A DNA stretch of 64,000 nt from Trichodelitschia bisporula (Eukaryota; Ascomycota; Dothideomycetes; Phaeotrichales; Phaeotrichaceae), in contig ML996695.1 in assembly GCA_010356995.1 (NCBI GenBank), forward strand, positions 939,061 through 1,003,060, given 5' to 3'. Of this stretch, positions 45,613 through 57,029 are shown in pieces. The notes beneath the pieces are model-generated. The model saw only the letters and a list, made by a program, of their open reading frames with translations. It searched no databases and was not told where the DNA came from. The number at the start of each line of letters is the position of its first letter. The stretch's first letter is position 1. The position numbers and the translations under genes are program-made.

Positions 45613-47690
45613 AGGAAAATTAGGACCGGGAGGCGGCGGAAGGGAGGCGGAGGGTGAAGGCAGCCCCGTGGAGGTCTGGTAGAGGAAGGAATGGATGGAC
45701 TGCGGTAGATAACAATACAAAATCCACGATAAGGTGCTGGAGAATGGCTATCGCATCACGACGTGTGGAGAGGGTGAAGTTGAACAAGGGAAGGAGTTGG
45801 CGTCAGCGCATCAGATGCGGCGGTGCAGGCAGCAGGTATCGCACGGGTAACGGGGGTCAGGGACCGGGCTAAGGGTAAGGCCGCGGGTGTGGCTAGTGAG
45901 GCAGGGTTTCTCGCCGAGCCGCTCATGATCCCGAAATAGTTCGTCTGGATGCATGAAATGTCACAGTACCCGAGCGTTTGAAGGAGCACCGAGATATGTT
46001 GAACGTGGCGGTCGATGCTGACCCGTACCCGTACACAAAATTATCCTGTAGGACTGTTTGAGAAATGTACTGCCTGATAATCTTTCACTGAGGGATGAGA
46101 TATCGACCGCGTTCTGAGCTTCTGACGATTCCTCTACATCCGTATGCAAAGTGCATAATTTGACTGTGCCTGAAATCGACCTAGGTTAGAGCTACTGAAG
46201 AAATGTACGGACCCTTAAGCCGTTCTGCGTGAAACCCTTTAATCATGAAGAGTCGTCCAGACGACTGAGAGGGACGTTTGGCCTCTGAGCATGCGAATAC
46301 ATGAGGAAGCATCCGAGATTCAGGCCTAGCGCATCATGTCAGAACTGCCATTGCCAGAGGTGTGATGTTAAGCCCGCGACTGTTTCTCGAGCTTGAAGTC
46401 CTTGATGCCACCACACCCAGTGCAGTTAATTATGATCCCGAACGTGCGGCACGGTTAAAGTAGCTCCGGCCGTATCCGGAAGCTTATGAAGCTTCTTGGG
46501 AGCGTCCCATGGACGTACTTCCGAAGGAGTAACGGACTTGAGCAGAGAAAGGTTCCAATCAAGCAGGTGTAAGACAGAGATCAAATACTTCCTCCGGGCC
46601 TTGGAAGACAGTCCTTTTTGGGGGCCTATGAAATGCAAGCTCATATCTCTTTGAGTATAGCCTTGGACGCGGGCCTTATGTCGTTAGCCTTGCCAATATC
46701 GAAAGTAGTCAGATCGGGAATGAGCAATGGATTATTAGACGTCAATGATAGTACAGAGACTTGCGATCCGCAAATTAAATTGCGAAGGCAGAGGCTGATC
46801 GAGTTTGGGAGCTGAATGGGTTAGTCGAGGACTTCAATATACTCAACGAATACTCTTACATCTGCATCTTCATCGATTTCAAGACATATCCAGGTCGGTA
46901 CCGCGAGTTCACGATTACATCCGTACTCGGCAACCGGTCATTTACGATTTCTTCAAGGGAGGGCGCCAAGGAAACACTGGGGAAGCGGTACGCAATTTTT
47001 TGCGGGGAATGACCCAGTAAACTGTGGGGGGCACCTGAAGTTCAGGCCCTACGAGGGAGATCGCAGTGCCCTAACCCGCCGGCTGGTCCAGCTGCCGGGA
47101 GGGGGGCACCGGGGAGTAAGGGAAGAGGGACTCTGGTCAACAAACGTGCAAAGACGATCGTGAGATGCAAAGCAAGATCTAGCTTCGATTTATTATTGCC
47201 TTGCACCTTCACTTCACCTATACATACCTTCTCCTCGAGACTGTGTGGCAGACGGAGAGAGCCTCTGGCAACACAGCTTGCAACAGCCCGTGTGCCCCCA
47301 ATTCCCCTAAGCAAGCTTGCTCAGCATCTTTACGGTGAGCGGCAGGATATCAGGTAAGCTATCGATTAGGCGGCCCGTCGTGAATCTTCGGCAGCACCGA
47401 ATCTCGAATCGTCTCTTCAGCTCATCTTCTACTACACGGTGGCAAGCAGCAGCTTTTGTTGATTGATGATTGCCCGCTGCGGTGAATGGTGGAACTGGTG
47501 GCTCATCACCAAGCTTGGCAGCGCTGCACCCCCCTCCCCCAAAGGCTCCTGGCCACCCAGTTCAGCCCTCCGCTACCTTCACGTCCGGACGCCTCTCGGG
47601 AAGCGGTGCAACACCTAGCAACGCGCGCATATATTGCCCCTATGAGTTCGTCCTTCATACCTTCTAACACTCTTTATCCTCTTCTTCAGA
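45613..47690. promoter_or_regulatory. Long divergent intergenic region, TVP38 / CUE-CCCH-Smr gene
   Basis: 2.08 kb between oppositely directed start codons. A G/C-rich patch lies at 47080-47120. CT-rich sequence ending in CTTCTTCAG abuts the start at 47691 and could be a 5'-UTR intron acceptor. Short frames occur on both strands without motif support, and I see no RNA gene. Confidence 0.4.
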
Positions 47691-50061
47691 ATGCTTTCCG
47701 ATGAGCTGTACGACCTCTGTTTGCCCGTCCTCCAGGATGTGGTGCTCGACGATGAGATCAAGACCGAGAAGGTCGAGGAGCTCTTGCGTACCGAAGCGTC
47801 TCTCACTGGCAAGCAACTGGAGAACGCGGTGCTCGATGCCCTCTGGCGCCATCGGAATGCTACCTCAGACAGTGCTTCTCCACCACCTACACGCCATATC
47901 GTCATCCGGAGAGCTTCGCCAGCTCCGTGGCAGATCGCAGGCACACCTACTCCTTCGCAAGCCTCCCCGCGCATGATAAACCCCCCACCGGGCCTTGGGG
48001 CATCGTCACTCGCCTTTGTTCGCACCAAATCCTCGACCGCCTCTCCCTTTACCTCCCCTCGCGCGTCGCCCCGCCTGTCGCTGGCTACCCCTTACATTCC
48101 TCACAGCCCGCGTCTCGATGCATACCAGTTCAGCAACTCGAGTCCCACACAGGAGGTCTACGGAGATTTAGGAAGCGATGCTATCGAGTGGCTTGTTAGC
48201 GATGAGGCTGGGAGCACGTCGTCGTCGCTGCCCGGCGAGGGTGTTCTGAACGGGGCAGCCCCTGACTTTACTCTTTCGCAGGCCATGAATCCGTACGACA
48301 TGCTGCGATCCATTTTGCGCAACGACCGATCCAATGAGGAAATTCAAAAGGCGCTGGATGATAACAACTACGACCTGAGCGCTACGCTCTACGCGTTGAT
48401 GGCCGCGCAGGAAGCTGAGACAGCTCAGGCTGCCGGCAGCACCGAGCCTAGCCGTACGATCCTCGTGGGTAAATCGATGAGCCCCAACGTTCGGCCAGCG
48501 ACCCCGCTCAGCCAGCAGAAATCGACCATACTGTGCAAGTACTATCTGGCCAATGGCAGTTGCGCTCGCGCAGATTGCAGGTTCAGTCATGATGCAAGCA
48601 AGACCGTGTGCAAGTACGTATATACAGGATTTCATGGCACAAGCGACTAATGGATGCAAGGTACTGGCTCGCTGGAAGCTGTCTCGCGGGTGACTCGTGT
48701 GTCTTCTCCCACGACCCTTCGACTCTCGTTGCGCGCATGATGCTTGATGGGGGTGGTACGCCTCCCTTGCAGTCCGTGCAGCCGAATTTCCAGATCCAAG
48801 ACTACGAGGCATTCCCGGCCCTGCAAGCTGCGGGGTACCAGCAGTACTACATGAATGCTGCTGAGTATGGCATTGATCCCGCGTACGGTACCCCACCGAC
48901 GGTAGCACCGCCTCCAGGTCTGAACCCGCTTGCGACCTACACACCAAGCAGTATGAGCCGTAACCATTCTAGACCCACCAGCAGACATACATCTCGTGCT
49001 CCAACTCCTTCCATTCCGCCAGTAGATGACAACGATGCCTTCCCTACCCTGGGCTCTGCAGCGGCTGTGAAGGGCGGCAAAAAGCACCATGGGAAGCGTG
49101 GAGGCCATGGCCATGGTCACAAGGAGAGTCCAAGCACGCTTGCTGAGCTCGTTCGCATGTCACCTTCGCCGAATCCAGTTCAGCTGCGGAAGGGACCTCA
49201 GAAGTCGCGAGCGCAGGGGACCGGCAGCCGTGAGAACAGCGCCGCAGCTCAGGCCATTCCCCCTCCCGAGAACATCCCATGGCTTGCAACTGGTGATGCT
49301 GTCAACAAGGCTTACCTCAAGGCCCGTAGCGAGGCGTTCAAGCATGGTGGATTGAGAAACAAGTTTTTGCAAAGGTCAGTACAACGGTATCCTTGGAATC
49401 GTATTAAGTTTTTTGTAGTGCCGCCCAAGCGTACAACCGCAGTGATTCCCGTGCCGCAAAGGCACTCAGCTTGCGTGGTCAGACGGAGAATACCCTTATG
49501 AAGAATGCCCATCGCGAAGCAGCCCGGATTCTGTACGAAGAGCGGAACAAAGACTTTGGCCCTAAGTCACTTGAACTCTTCGTTGATCTCCATGGTAAGG
49601 ACATCCGGAATTCATTTGACCTCTTTCTCACCCCAATAGGCTTGCATCCTGAGGAGGCTGTGTCGTACCTCAGCAACATCCTTCGTGCTCATGAAAAGCC
49701 CATCCCACCTCGTACTGCTCGGCCCGTGTACGTCATCACCGGTACAGGTCATCACTCGAAGAATGGTAAAGACAAGGTTGGCAAGGCTGTGCGCAACTTC
49801 CTCAACGACTGGCGCTATGCATTCCGAGAGTTCAGCGTTCCTGGTGATCGCAGCAACACTGGCGGTATCATCGGGATCGATCCGACGAGCTGGGACCGTA
49901 GCCTGGAAAAGGGGGGCAGCGATGACAGCAAGAGCGGGGACAGTAAGGACGCAGTGGTTGAGGCGGAGAGCACAAAGGTGCGAATTCTGCGCAAGGAAGA
50001 TCTCGACAGCGGCAATGCAGTCACCACGTCGAGCGATGGCAGTGGAAACAGTAGCTCATAG
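47691..50061 (+). CDS. CUE-like, CCCH zinc-finger and Smr-domain protein
   Basis: Predicted RNA-associated protein with an Smr (MutS2-related) nuclease-like domain. Exons are 47691-48613, 48661-49374, 49419-49594 and 49640-50061 (744 residues). Residues 200-240 resemble a CUE/UBA helix bundle (YDMLRSILRNDRSNEEIQKA). Two CCCH fingers follow: CKYYLANGSCARADCRFSH, and CKYWLAGSCLAGDSCVFSH built across intron 1. A disordered His/Gly-rich stretch (KKHHGKRGGHGHGH) comes next. The Smr domain has the LFVDLHGLHPEEAVSYL motif, formed by removing a 45-nt frame-neutral intron, and the YVITGTGHHSKNGKDKVG (GTGxHS) motif. Comparable Smr proteins act in mRNA surveillance, such as no-go decay; the role here is inference. 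Confidence 0.9.
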
Positions 50062-50450
50062 ATGCTACCCTCCGCGATATCCGCTCTGTCGTTTTGTCGT
50101 AGACGTAGACAACGGAAATGAATCTATTGCACTCACCCTTGCTCTGAATCTGTGAATCTGTGACTCGTGACCAAGTCATCTAATCCTATGAGGCAATGAA
50201 TTCTCTAAAATTCTATGTCGAGGATCTCCACACCTTTTTGTCCAATGATGGAGATAAAACGACATGATGTCTGTGAAGCTCGCGCCCCTGCAAGCCACAT
50301 CGGCCTTGGCGCAGTGGCGGGGCACCGATTCCACCCATCAATCAGCGTCTGCTCAACGCGTCCCCACGCGTCACCTCTTACATATCTCAGTGCTCCGCTT
50401 TCTCCGCCACCACTCGCATTGCAGCAATTCCCGGGAATATTTCCCACCGC
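50062..50450. promoter_or_regulatory. Upstream region of the Scm3-like gene
   Basis: 389 bp between two plus-strand genes, with a CT-rich stretch before 50450. No specific element was recognised. Confidence 0.35.
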
Positions 50451-53400
50451 ATGCCCGCCATGTCTGGCACGGGAGGGCGGTATGCGCAAGAACACGCTCC
50501 TTTTGACGATCAGGTGAACGACCGCAACGAATACGGCGACCACGATGGCCCCCATGAGGACGAGGGGGTGCAATACAGCGACGGTGATGACCACCAGGAA
50601 GGGGACGAAGCATTCGACAGCGTACCTGCAGCGCTCACCTCTGATGATCTGGCGCAAAAGCGGCACGAGAATGACAAACGGTTGAAAAGCGCATTCGATG
50701 CCATCTACGAGAAGTACGGTCGGGACTTTACCAACGTCGCCGATGAGATTGATCTGGTGACCGGTGAAGTGGTGGTGAACAACGGACATCTTGACAGTAT
50801 GCATGGAGAGCCTTCGGGATTGTTTGTGGATGGGAGCGAGGTGGATGATGAGGATGATGCTCAGGTGGGCGAAGAAGGGAACCTGGAGGATGTTGGCGAC
50901 AACCATAATCAGGCATGCACACTTCTTTATTTCACAACATGTCACTAACAATTGCAGTACCCAGAAGACAACTTCGCCGACGACGACGAGTCTACCGCAG
51001 AGCCTGACAGAGCCCCGCGATTCTCATCTGTGCAGCGCAACTCGGGCTATCCTGGCCAACAAAGCACTGTTCCCATCCCATACCAGGCCCCGCAGATTCC
51101 GATGATGGTCGATCAGTCTGTCGCAATTCAAGCGTTCAGCGCTAGCATTGCTGCTCAGATTGGGACATTTGTCTCTCAGATGACCCAGGCCCATCTTGCT
51201 GCCGCGCTCAATGACCAGCGACAAAGCCAACTTCGGATAGAGAACTTGCAAGAGCGTCGGGAGAACGGCCAGCACCCACGGTTGCCGGACCTTCGTCACG
51301 TACAGGGTCGTGTGCAGACTGTCACGCCATCCACAGGACGTCCTTCAGTTCTACGATCGCGAGAAGCGCCGCAGTATGAGGATGATCCGTCATTTCCACC
51401 GACGCGCGGTCGGAATAGTGGGGGTCAACTTCTTCGGAATCGCCCACAGTCGCAGTTCCGCAATGATGCGCCGCAAGCCACGCCGACCTTCCGGCAGCCG
51501 CCGCGTCCCCGTCCGGCAGCTCAGCGACCAAGGGAGCGATTGCAGTCATACGAGGATGTGTGGGCAGAACCGCTGCCGCGGGCTAGGAGAAGGCGCAATC
51601 ATCTGCTGTCGCAAAACGCTCAAGAGAGGGATACGCAGAGTCGAGTCCGGGCTAATGGTCAGGGCCTCAGCCAGGATTCTGGACAACAACTGTTGGCTAT
51701 TGCTGATCCGCAGACACAAGCCAGTGAACAATCCGCTGGACCAGTCAACATTGCCCCGAGGCCACTTGCACCTAGGCCCCTTGCCCCAAGGCCACTTGCC
51801 CCAAAGCCACAAGCGGATGCTACTCCAGCGGCGCCAGTTGTTATGAGCTCCACCTCACAAGCTCATGCTAGTGTATCGTCATTGGCAACCGGAGTTCCAA
51901 TAGCACAGGCTCTTGCTGATCTATCGACGAAGGCTACAAACGGGACATCGGTACAAGCTCGGGCGAGCACCCCTGTGCCTCCGAATTCTCCCAGGCCCCT
52001 TAGCCATCTTGAAGTGCTAGCCAACCATCGAAACGCACAGCTCCTTTCCGACCAGGCTGTGACTACTGCAACTGAGCTGCCCGGTTTTCCGACTTTAAAC
52101 CAGCCCGTTGTACACCCTGTTCCTCAGGTTACGACTCAGGATGCCACTCCCGTCGACACCCCTATCGCGGACGCTGACAGTGAAAAACGCCGCAAGGAAC
52201 TGAAGGCTGCACAACGGAACGCAATAAGCACGACCGCCGGTAGTGATAAGCGGAGATCGCTCGACGAACTGGCTGCCAACGTGCTTTCTTCACAAGGTAC
52301 ATCTTCTGGGCGCCAGGCTAGGGATGACGGTCACAGGAGCGGTAAACGGAGACGGCTGGATCGACGCGACAGTAACTGGGCTGTTCCTGATTCAGAGGAG
52401 CCGGCGGATCTTACCTTGTCGCAGGGCACGTCGCAAGGAACATCGCAAGGAGCATCGCAAGGAGTATCGCAAGAATCATCGCAAGGGCCTTCGCAAGTGT
52501 CATCGCAAGGGGCATCGCAAGGGACAGTGTTAAAAACTCCTCGATCATCTTTCCGACAGAGACTGGCAGGCTCACTGCAGCAAAGCTCGTTACCCGGCTC
52601 TGGTCGGAAGCGCCCAGTCATTATAGCTGACGGCTCTGATGAAGACGAGCTTGGTCTTCTTGCCCCACCTAGCGTCCGGCGTAGTAGCAGTGCTCTCGGA
52701 AGCCAGCGGAGTGACTCCCGCCTGGAAAAGGGTAAAGACAAGGCGACCCCGTCCAAGGACAAGAGAAAAGCCGCCAATGGCACCGATGAGGATGATGATG
52801 AGTTGTCTCGGAGCCAGAGTCAATCCCGCAAAGATCAGCTGTCGCGCAGTCTGGAAAAGGGCCGCAAGCATCCGAAGTCACGCGTCGCTGAACCTCTCGA
52901 TGAGCAAGCAGACGGCAACGAGCCGCATGACGAAGAGCACCTTCGGGACACTAACCCGATCCGAGTCGAGGAGCAAACTCGGGCCGATGAACCAGCCCGT
53001 GCCGGTAAACAGCGTCGAAGCAGCGAACGCCTTCGGGCCCAGGAGCAGTCTAGCCACAGCGGACATTCTCGCGCATCTGAGCCTTCCCACGTCGAGGAGT
53101 ACGGAACTTCTGACGATGATGCTGTTGACCTTGTTGGTGGTGATGAGGTGGTGCGGACCGGGCGCAACCCGTCTGAAGAGCTCTGCGCCTACGAGGTGCC
53201 CGATTTTCTGCAAGCCCCGGCTCAATATTACGGCACGTGGCTGGAACCGGAAGATTCGGAGAATGTGGGGGGTGTGTTGACTGCGCTGCAGAGAGAGGCC
53301 AGGCAGTGGAGGGCGCAAGGGTCCCAGGAGACCGTCCTGGAAGAGCCTATGCAGGACGAGACCATGAACGAAGAAAGTGACCAAGACGACAGTGGGCACT

Positions 53401-54443
53401 GGGGGGATGTCAGCGGGATGTGGCAGGACGAAAGTGCATTTGAGCAGGCTACTGGGCAGAATCAGGTCACGAACGGTCAGCGCGACCTTCATAGCCGCTC
53501 TGCAAGCTCGGATTCGGATGCTATTTTGCTACTTCCGCACCAACGTCGGGCCTCGAATGCGAATTCGGTCCAGTTGCAACCAGCAACGAGAGATGAAGTT
53601 CCGATTGACCCAGTGCTACTCGCGTGTGCCGAGCAAAATGCACCTGATCGGCAAAATGTATCAAACGGACAAGAGTCATCGAATCGGCAAGACACTTCAA
53701 ACCGGCAAGTTGTGTCGCACCCGGAAGTTGTATTGGCCCGGAAAGATGCGTCGACCCGGCAAGTTGCGTTTATGCGCCAGGATACGTCAAACCAGCACGA
53801 TACATCGACTCGGCATGATGGATCGAACGACCCAGATGCGTCGAACCAGCAAGTCGCTGCACGTCCCCTCTACACGGACCCACGCCAGTTCCCCGACCGC
53901 TGGCAACTCTGCCGCGGCTACGAGCGCCTAGAAGCGCGCTTAGCGCCCCGCAAGCAGGTTCAGGAACAACTGCAAGCAGCCGAAGGCAACACCACAGACG
54001 GCGGCCAAAACACAGGCGCAGATCAGTCTGCCAACGGCCAGTCGGACTCCAACTCGCGCCCCGCCCGCAAGAAGCGTAAGGCTGCTACTTTCACCCCCGA
54101 GGAGGACCGGCTGCTCTGCAAGCTGTTTGAGGAAGATAACATGCCGTGGCTGGAGATATTGTCACACTTTCCCGGCCGCACGATGTCCCAGATGCATTAC
54201 CGGTACCACTTCAAGCTGCGGTATCGCCCCGAGAACTCGCATCTCCAGACTCCTGATGACTCAGATACGCAGCGCCGCGCGGACGATGCGGCGCAGGTGG
54301 AGGAGGCGACTTCCGGTCCGGCTGCGGTCACGCTCAGCCGGTCGCGGTTCCGGAAGCCGGGCCGCCTGCCCACATACCAGCGGCAGGCGGTGCGCGGGAA
54401 GGGTCAACCGGCGGTCCTCCGGGACGCGCCGGATCCGTGGTAG
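50451..54443 (+). CDS. Scm3/HJURP-type CENP-A chaperone with C-terminal Myb domain
   Basis: Predicted centromere protein that deposits the histone variant CenH3/CENP-A. Exons are 50451-50912 and 50958-54443 (1315 residues). The 45-nt intron has a GC donor (CAG|GCATGC), an ACTAAC branch and a TTGCAG acceptor. A GT donor at 50865 is an in-frame alternative that removes 16 more residues. The Scm3 core lies at about residues 71-112: KRLKSAFDAIYEKYGRDF, then DEIDLVTGEVVVNNGHL. The middle is very long, disordered and repeat-bearing. Near residues 1190-1250 a single Myb/SANT-like domain is visible (FTPEEDRLLCKLFEEDNMPW ... FPGRTMSQMHYRYHF), preceded by a basic patch RPARKKRKA. Pezizomycotina Scm3 proteins are known to carry extra DNA-binding modules, which supports the call. 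Confidence 0.85.
51753..51812 (+). repeat. 15-nt tandem repeat encoding RPLAP units (Scm3 gene)
   Basis: Four imperfect 15-nt units within exon 2 encode a Pro/Leu-rich array ending in KPQAD. Units differ at wobble positions (CCACTTGC against CCCCTTGC), which suggests slippage and then divergence while the frame was kept. Confidence 0.75.
52416..52525 (+). repeat. 12-nt tandem repeat encoding SQGx units (Scm3 gene)
   Basis: About nine imperfect copies of a TCGCAAGGN-type 12-nt unit encode repeated Ser-Gln-Gly-x tetrapeptides. Gln directly after Ser makes each unit a potential SQ phosphorylation site, but that is only a possibility. Confidence 0.8.
53634..53860 (+). repeat. Imperfect Ser/Asn-Arg-Gln repeat array (Scm3 gene)
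   Basis: A degenerate array of about 15-nt units, each with a core such as CGGCAAG or ACCCGG. They encode variants of SNRQD, STRQV and SNQHD, in-frame within exon 2 and shortly before the Myb domain. Confidence 0.6.
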
Positions 54444-54622
54444 TGCTTTGTTTGGCGTTGGGGGTATAGGTTGTCACGAGGCATGGCGTTTTATGGTTAG
54501 TGATGTGGTATATGGCCTTTGCTGTATAAATGGGTAGGCGTTGTGGTGGGATGCTGCCCTTGGCTGAACGGCTTGATATCCTGGCGTGCGGAGTCGGGTT
54601 CGGACACTTGAGAACCATATGG

Positions 54623-56078
54623 TTATGTATGACTAGTCGGTGGGCTTAGGGATGGCGCCGTTCTGGGAACCGCATTGAGCACTTCGTCCAACGAGGTACC
54701 AGAAGCGTCGGCCACTACCCCGGCTTTGGCCCAGAATTTACTTAGGTGGCGCGCACCTGATGGTTAGCGATATATCGGTGAAATGGAAAGCGCCTACCCG
54801 AGTCGCAGAGCAAAGTGACAATTGTGTGTCCCGGTCCCATCTGCAGCGCTACCTGCGTCGCTGCGACGCCTGCGCTATCAGCGTGGGCGAGTAAAGGGGA
54901 TATAACCGACTTACAATTCACAGAACTTGAGCTCCCAATAAAAATCCCATCCTTCTCCACCAGCCACCTCGCCATAGCAAGCGCCTGCTCATCACTCACC
55001 CTAACCGCATCATCCACCAACTCGCGCCCAACTTCAAAATTGCGCGTCACGCGATTAATTCCAATCCCCTCCACAATCGTATCCACCTGATGCCGCCGCC
55101 TCGTCCCCTCGCGCTCCTTCGCATCGAACATAACCCCGTACCGCACGCGATTGAACAACCCACTGCCCTGTGGATCTGCCAGCACCACCTTCAGCCCCTT
55201 AACCCGTGGCTTGAGAAACAAGGCTACGCCGGAAATCGTGCCCCCAGTTCCCGCTCCGGACACGAACGCATCCAGTTTCCCTCCCGTCTGGCTCAGGATC
55301 TCCGGACCCGTGCCCGCGAAGTGCGCGTGCCAATTCGCCTCGCTCTCGAACTGGTCCGCAAACAAGCCACGCCCGGGCCGCGCGGGATCAGCGGTATGTT
55401 CTGCCGCGAGCCGGCGCGCGAGATTGACGAATTGATTCGTGTCGACGATAGGGGCGGGGGGCACGGGGGACACGGTCGCACCGAGGGCGAGGAGCAGGTT
55501 TGTTTTCTCGGGGGACTGGTCGGAGGGGATGCAGATGTGGGCGTGGTAGCCGCGGGCGCGGCAGATGGTGGCGAGGGAGATGCCGGTGCTCCCGACGGTG
55601 CCTTCGTAGACTGTGTCTCCTGAGTGCGGGGTTAGGAGGCCGGCGGATTCGGCGCGGGAGACTATGTTGAGGGCGACGCGGTCTTTGGGGGAGTTGCCGG
55701 CGCCGTTGAGGAACTGGGATGTTAGGGTGGTGGAGGGACATGTTTATGCGGGAAACGAACCTCGGCTTTGGCGAGGATGGTGCAGCCTGTTGCTTCGGAG
55801 AGGGACTTGATTTTGAATATGGGTGTGTTGCCGATGGTTGACTCTATGCCCTCGGGGTAGTCTGTAGGCTGGACATCGTGTGCGTGGGGATCTGTGGCGT
55901 CCTTCAGTTCGACATTACGTCCCGGTGGGCGAAGTCGATCAAAAATGGAGCCAACCCGGTTTCGGCTCCGCTGGTAGCGCCGTTCTAGGTCTGGGTATAC
56001 GTCCTTGAAGCCGAGGGTGAGAAGGATGCCGGCGAGGAAGCTTAGGCCGACGTAGATGCGGGTTTTGGTCTCGGACAT
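54623..56078 (-). CDS. Cysteine synthase-like PLP enzyme with N-terminal membrane anchor
   Basis: O-acetylserine sulfhydrylase/cysteine-synthase family, likely the membrane-anchored fungal subgroup. Exons are 56078-55761, 55713-54915, 54869-54798 and 54756-54623 (440 residues). The introns are 47, 45 and 41 nt. The second is frame-neutral without a stop, and unspliced reading would disrupt SSSVNCVAATQVAL. The third restores LLCDSGARHLSKFWAKAG, the family's usual end, instead of an early stop. An N-terminal helix (IYVGLSFLAGILLTLGF) precedes the enzyme. Motifs are ESTIGNTPIFKIKSLS, the PLP lysine in GAGNSPKDRVALN, EGTVGSTGIS and the loop SGAGTGGTISG. Related fungal enzymes sit in the mitochondrial outer membrane; localisation here is inferred. 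It is convergent with the Scm3 gene. Confidence 0.9.
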
Positions 56079-56554
56079 GGTGGTATTGGGATGATTAGGC
56101 CATAGGCATCACGGTGACGTTCGGCTTGCTTGCTCGTTCGGGTCGCATAAGAGCTGTGCTACGGTGGTTGGGGAGGTGGTTTGTGACGATCACAAAGGAT
56201 GATGAAATTCGACATAAAAAATGATGCCCCAGGCAAATATCTGATATGGTCCGTGCGTTATCACGTCAAGGGACGGCTGTTGCGATATCGCTGGACAACC
56301 TTCAGCCTTTCCTTTAGCATATGGGGTCTGTTCTTGAAGACCAGCCGCGGGACGGAACTACGGAATCGTCACGATGGGTCGCCTCACTCTCAGACCTACA
56401 AGTGGCAAAAAGTACATCCCACGACCACGACCCCCACCACTCCAACGTCCACATATAACAACCCCGATATATCTGCCACCTCAGCCCGTCCAGACCGAAA
56501 CAAAAAGATTGACGCGGGGATCCCGCCCAGCCACGATGCGTTGTCCTCCACCCC
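56079..56554. other. Upstream region of the cysteine-synthase gene
   Basis: 476 bp between the minus-strand cysteine-synthase start and a possible plus-strand gene. No specific site was recognised. Confidence 0.3.
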
Positions 56555-57029
56555 ATGTTCAAGGCCAACACCACGAACCACTTCCCCCCATCCCCAAACC
56601 CCCAAGCTAGCGCCCACGCCCACGCTCACGCGAACATTCTCGAACACCGAAACCGGGAACGCGGTCCTTTCGCCGTACAGTATCCCACTGTGAGCAGGAA
56701 GCTGGACTACCTTCCCCCGTTTCTCGGTCACCGTTGCCGCGAGATGGTAAGCCTTGCATTGATGCTGCTGCGCCGTACATAATGGCGCGCCTATGCGCTG
56801 GCCGCAGCCTTGTGTGCGCGTGGCAGGGCTGGCGTATAACGGGCTGGCATGGGAGGAGGGGGATCCGCGGGCTCGGGGCGAGCGAATGCCGTTTGAACTT
56901 ACCAGCACAGGTGCAGTGAGGTGCTACCACCGTCGGGCTCGCGAGTGGGTGATTTTTTTCTTCTCTCTCCCGGTCTGGTGGGTGAGCAATGTGAGTGGGT
57001 TCCCAAGGTGCGGGCCGGGGCGAGGCTGA
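56555..57029 (+). CDS. Possible small two-exon gene, unknown function
   Basis: Not recognised and of low certainty. The model joins 56555-56746 to 56808-57029 across a 61-nt intron (donor GTAAGC, acceptor CGCAG) in phase 0, giving 137 residues. Exon 1 reads MFKANTTNHFPPSPNPQASA, continues with a His/Ala run, and ends YPTVSRKLDYLPPFLGHRCREM. Exon 2 continues PCVRVAGLAYNGLAWEEGD and RARGERMPFELTSTG. That sequence has a protein-like mix of hydrophobic and charged residues, unlike the flanks. The last 35 residues, after about 56920, look like non-coding read-through, so the true 3' exon structure is probably different. The opposite strand also has a long frame, so this could be spurious. Confidence 0.35.

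Noticed and set aside
47040-47130. GC-rich patch as a possible structured RNA
   Set aside because: No family motif or convincing long stem could be found by eye.
56396-56908. 170-codon minus-strand frame upstream of the cysteine-synthase gene
   Set aside because: Runs of Gly and Val come from CA/CC-rich sequence read in reverse; the opposite strand offers a better spliced model.
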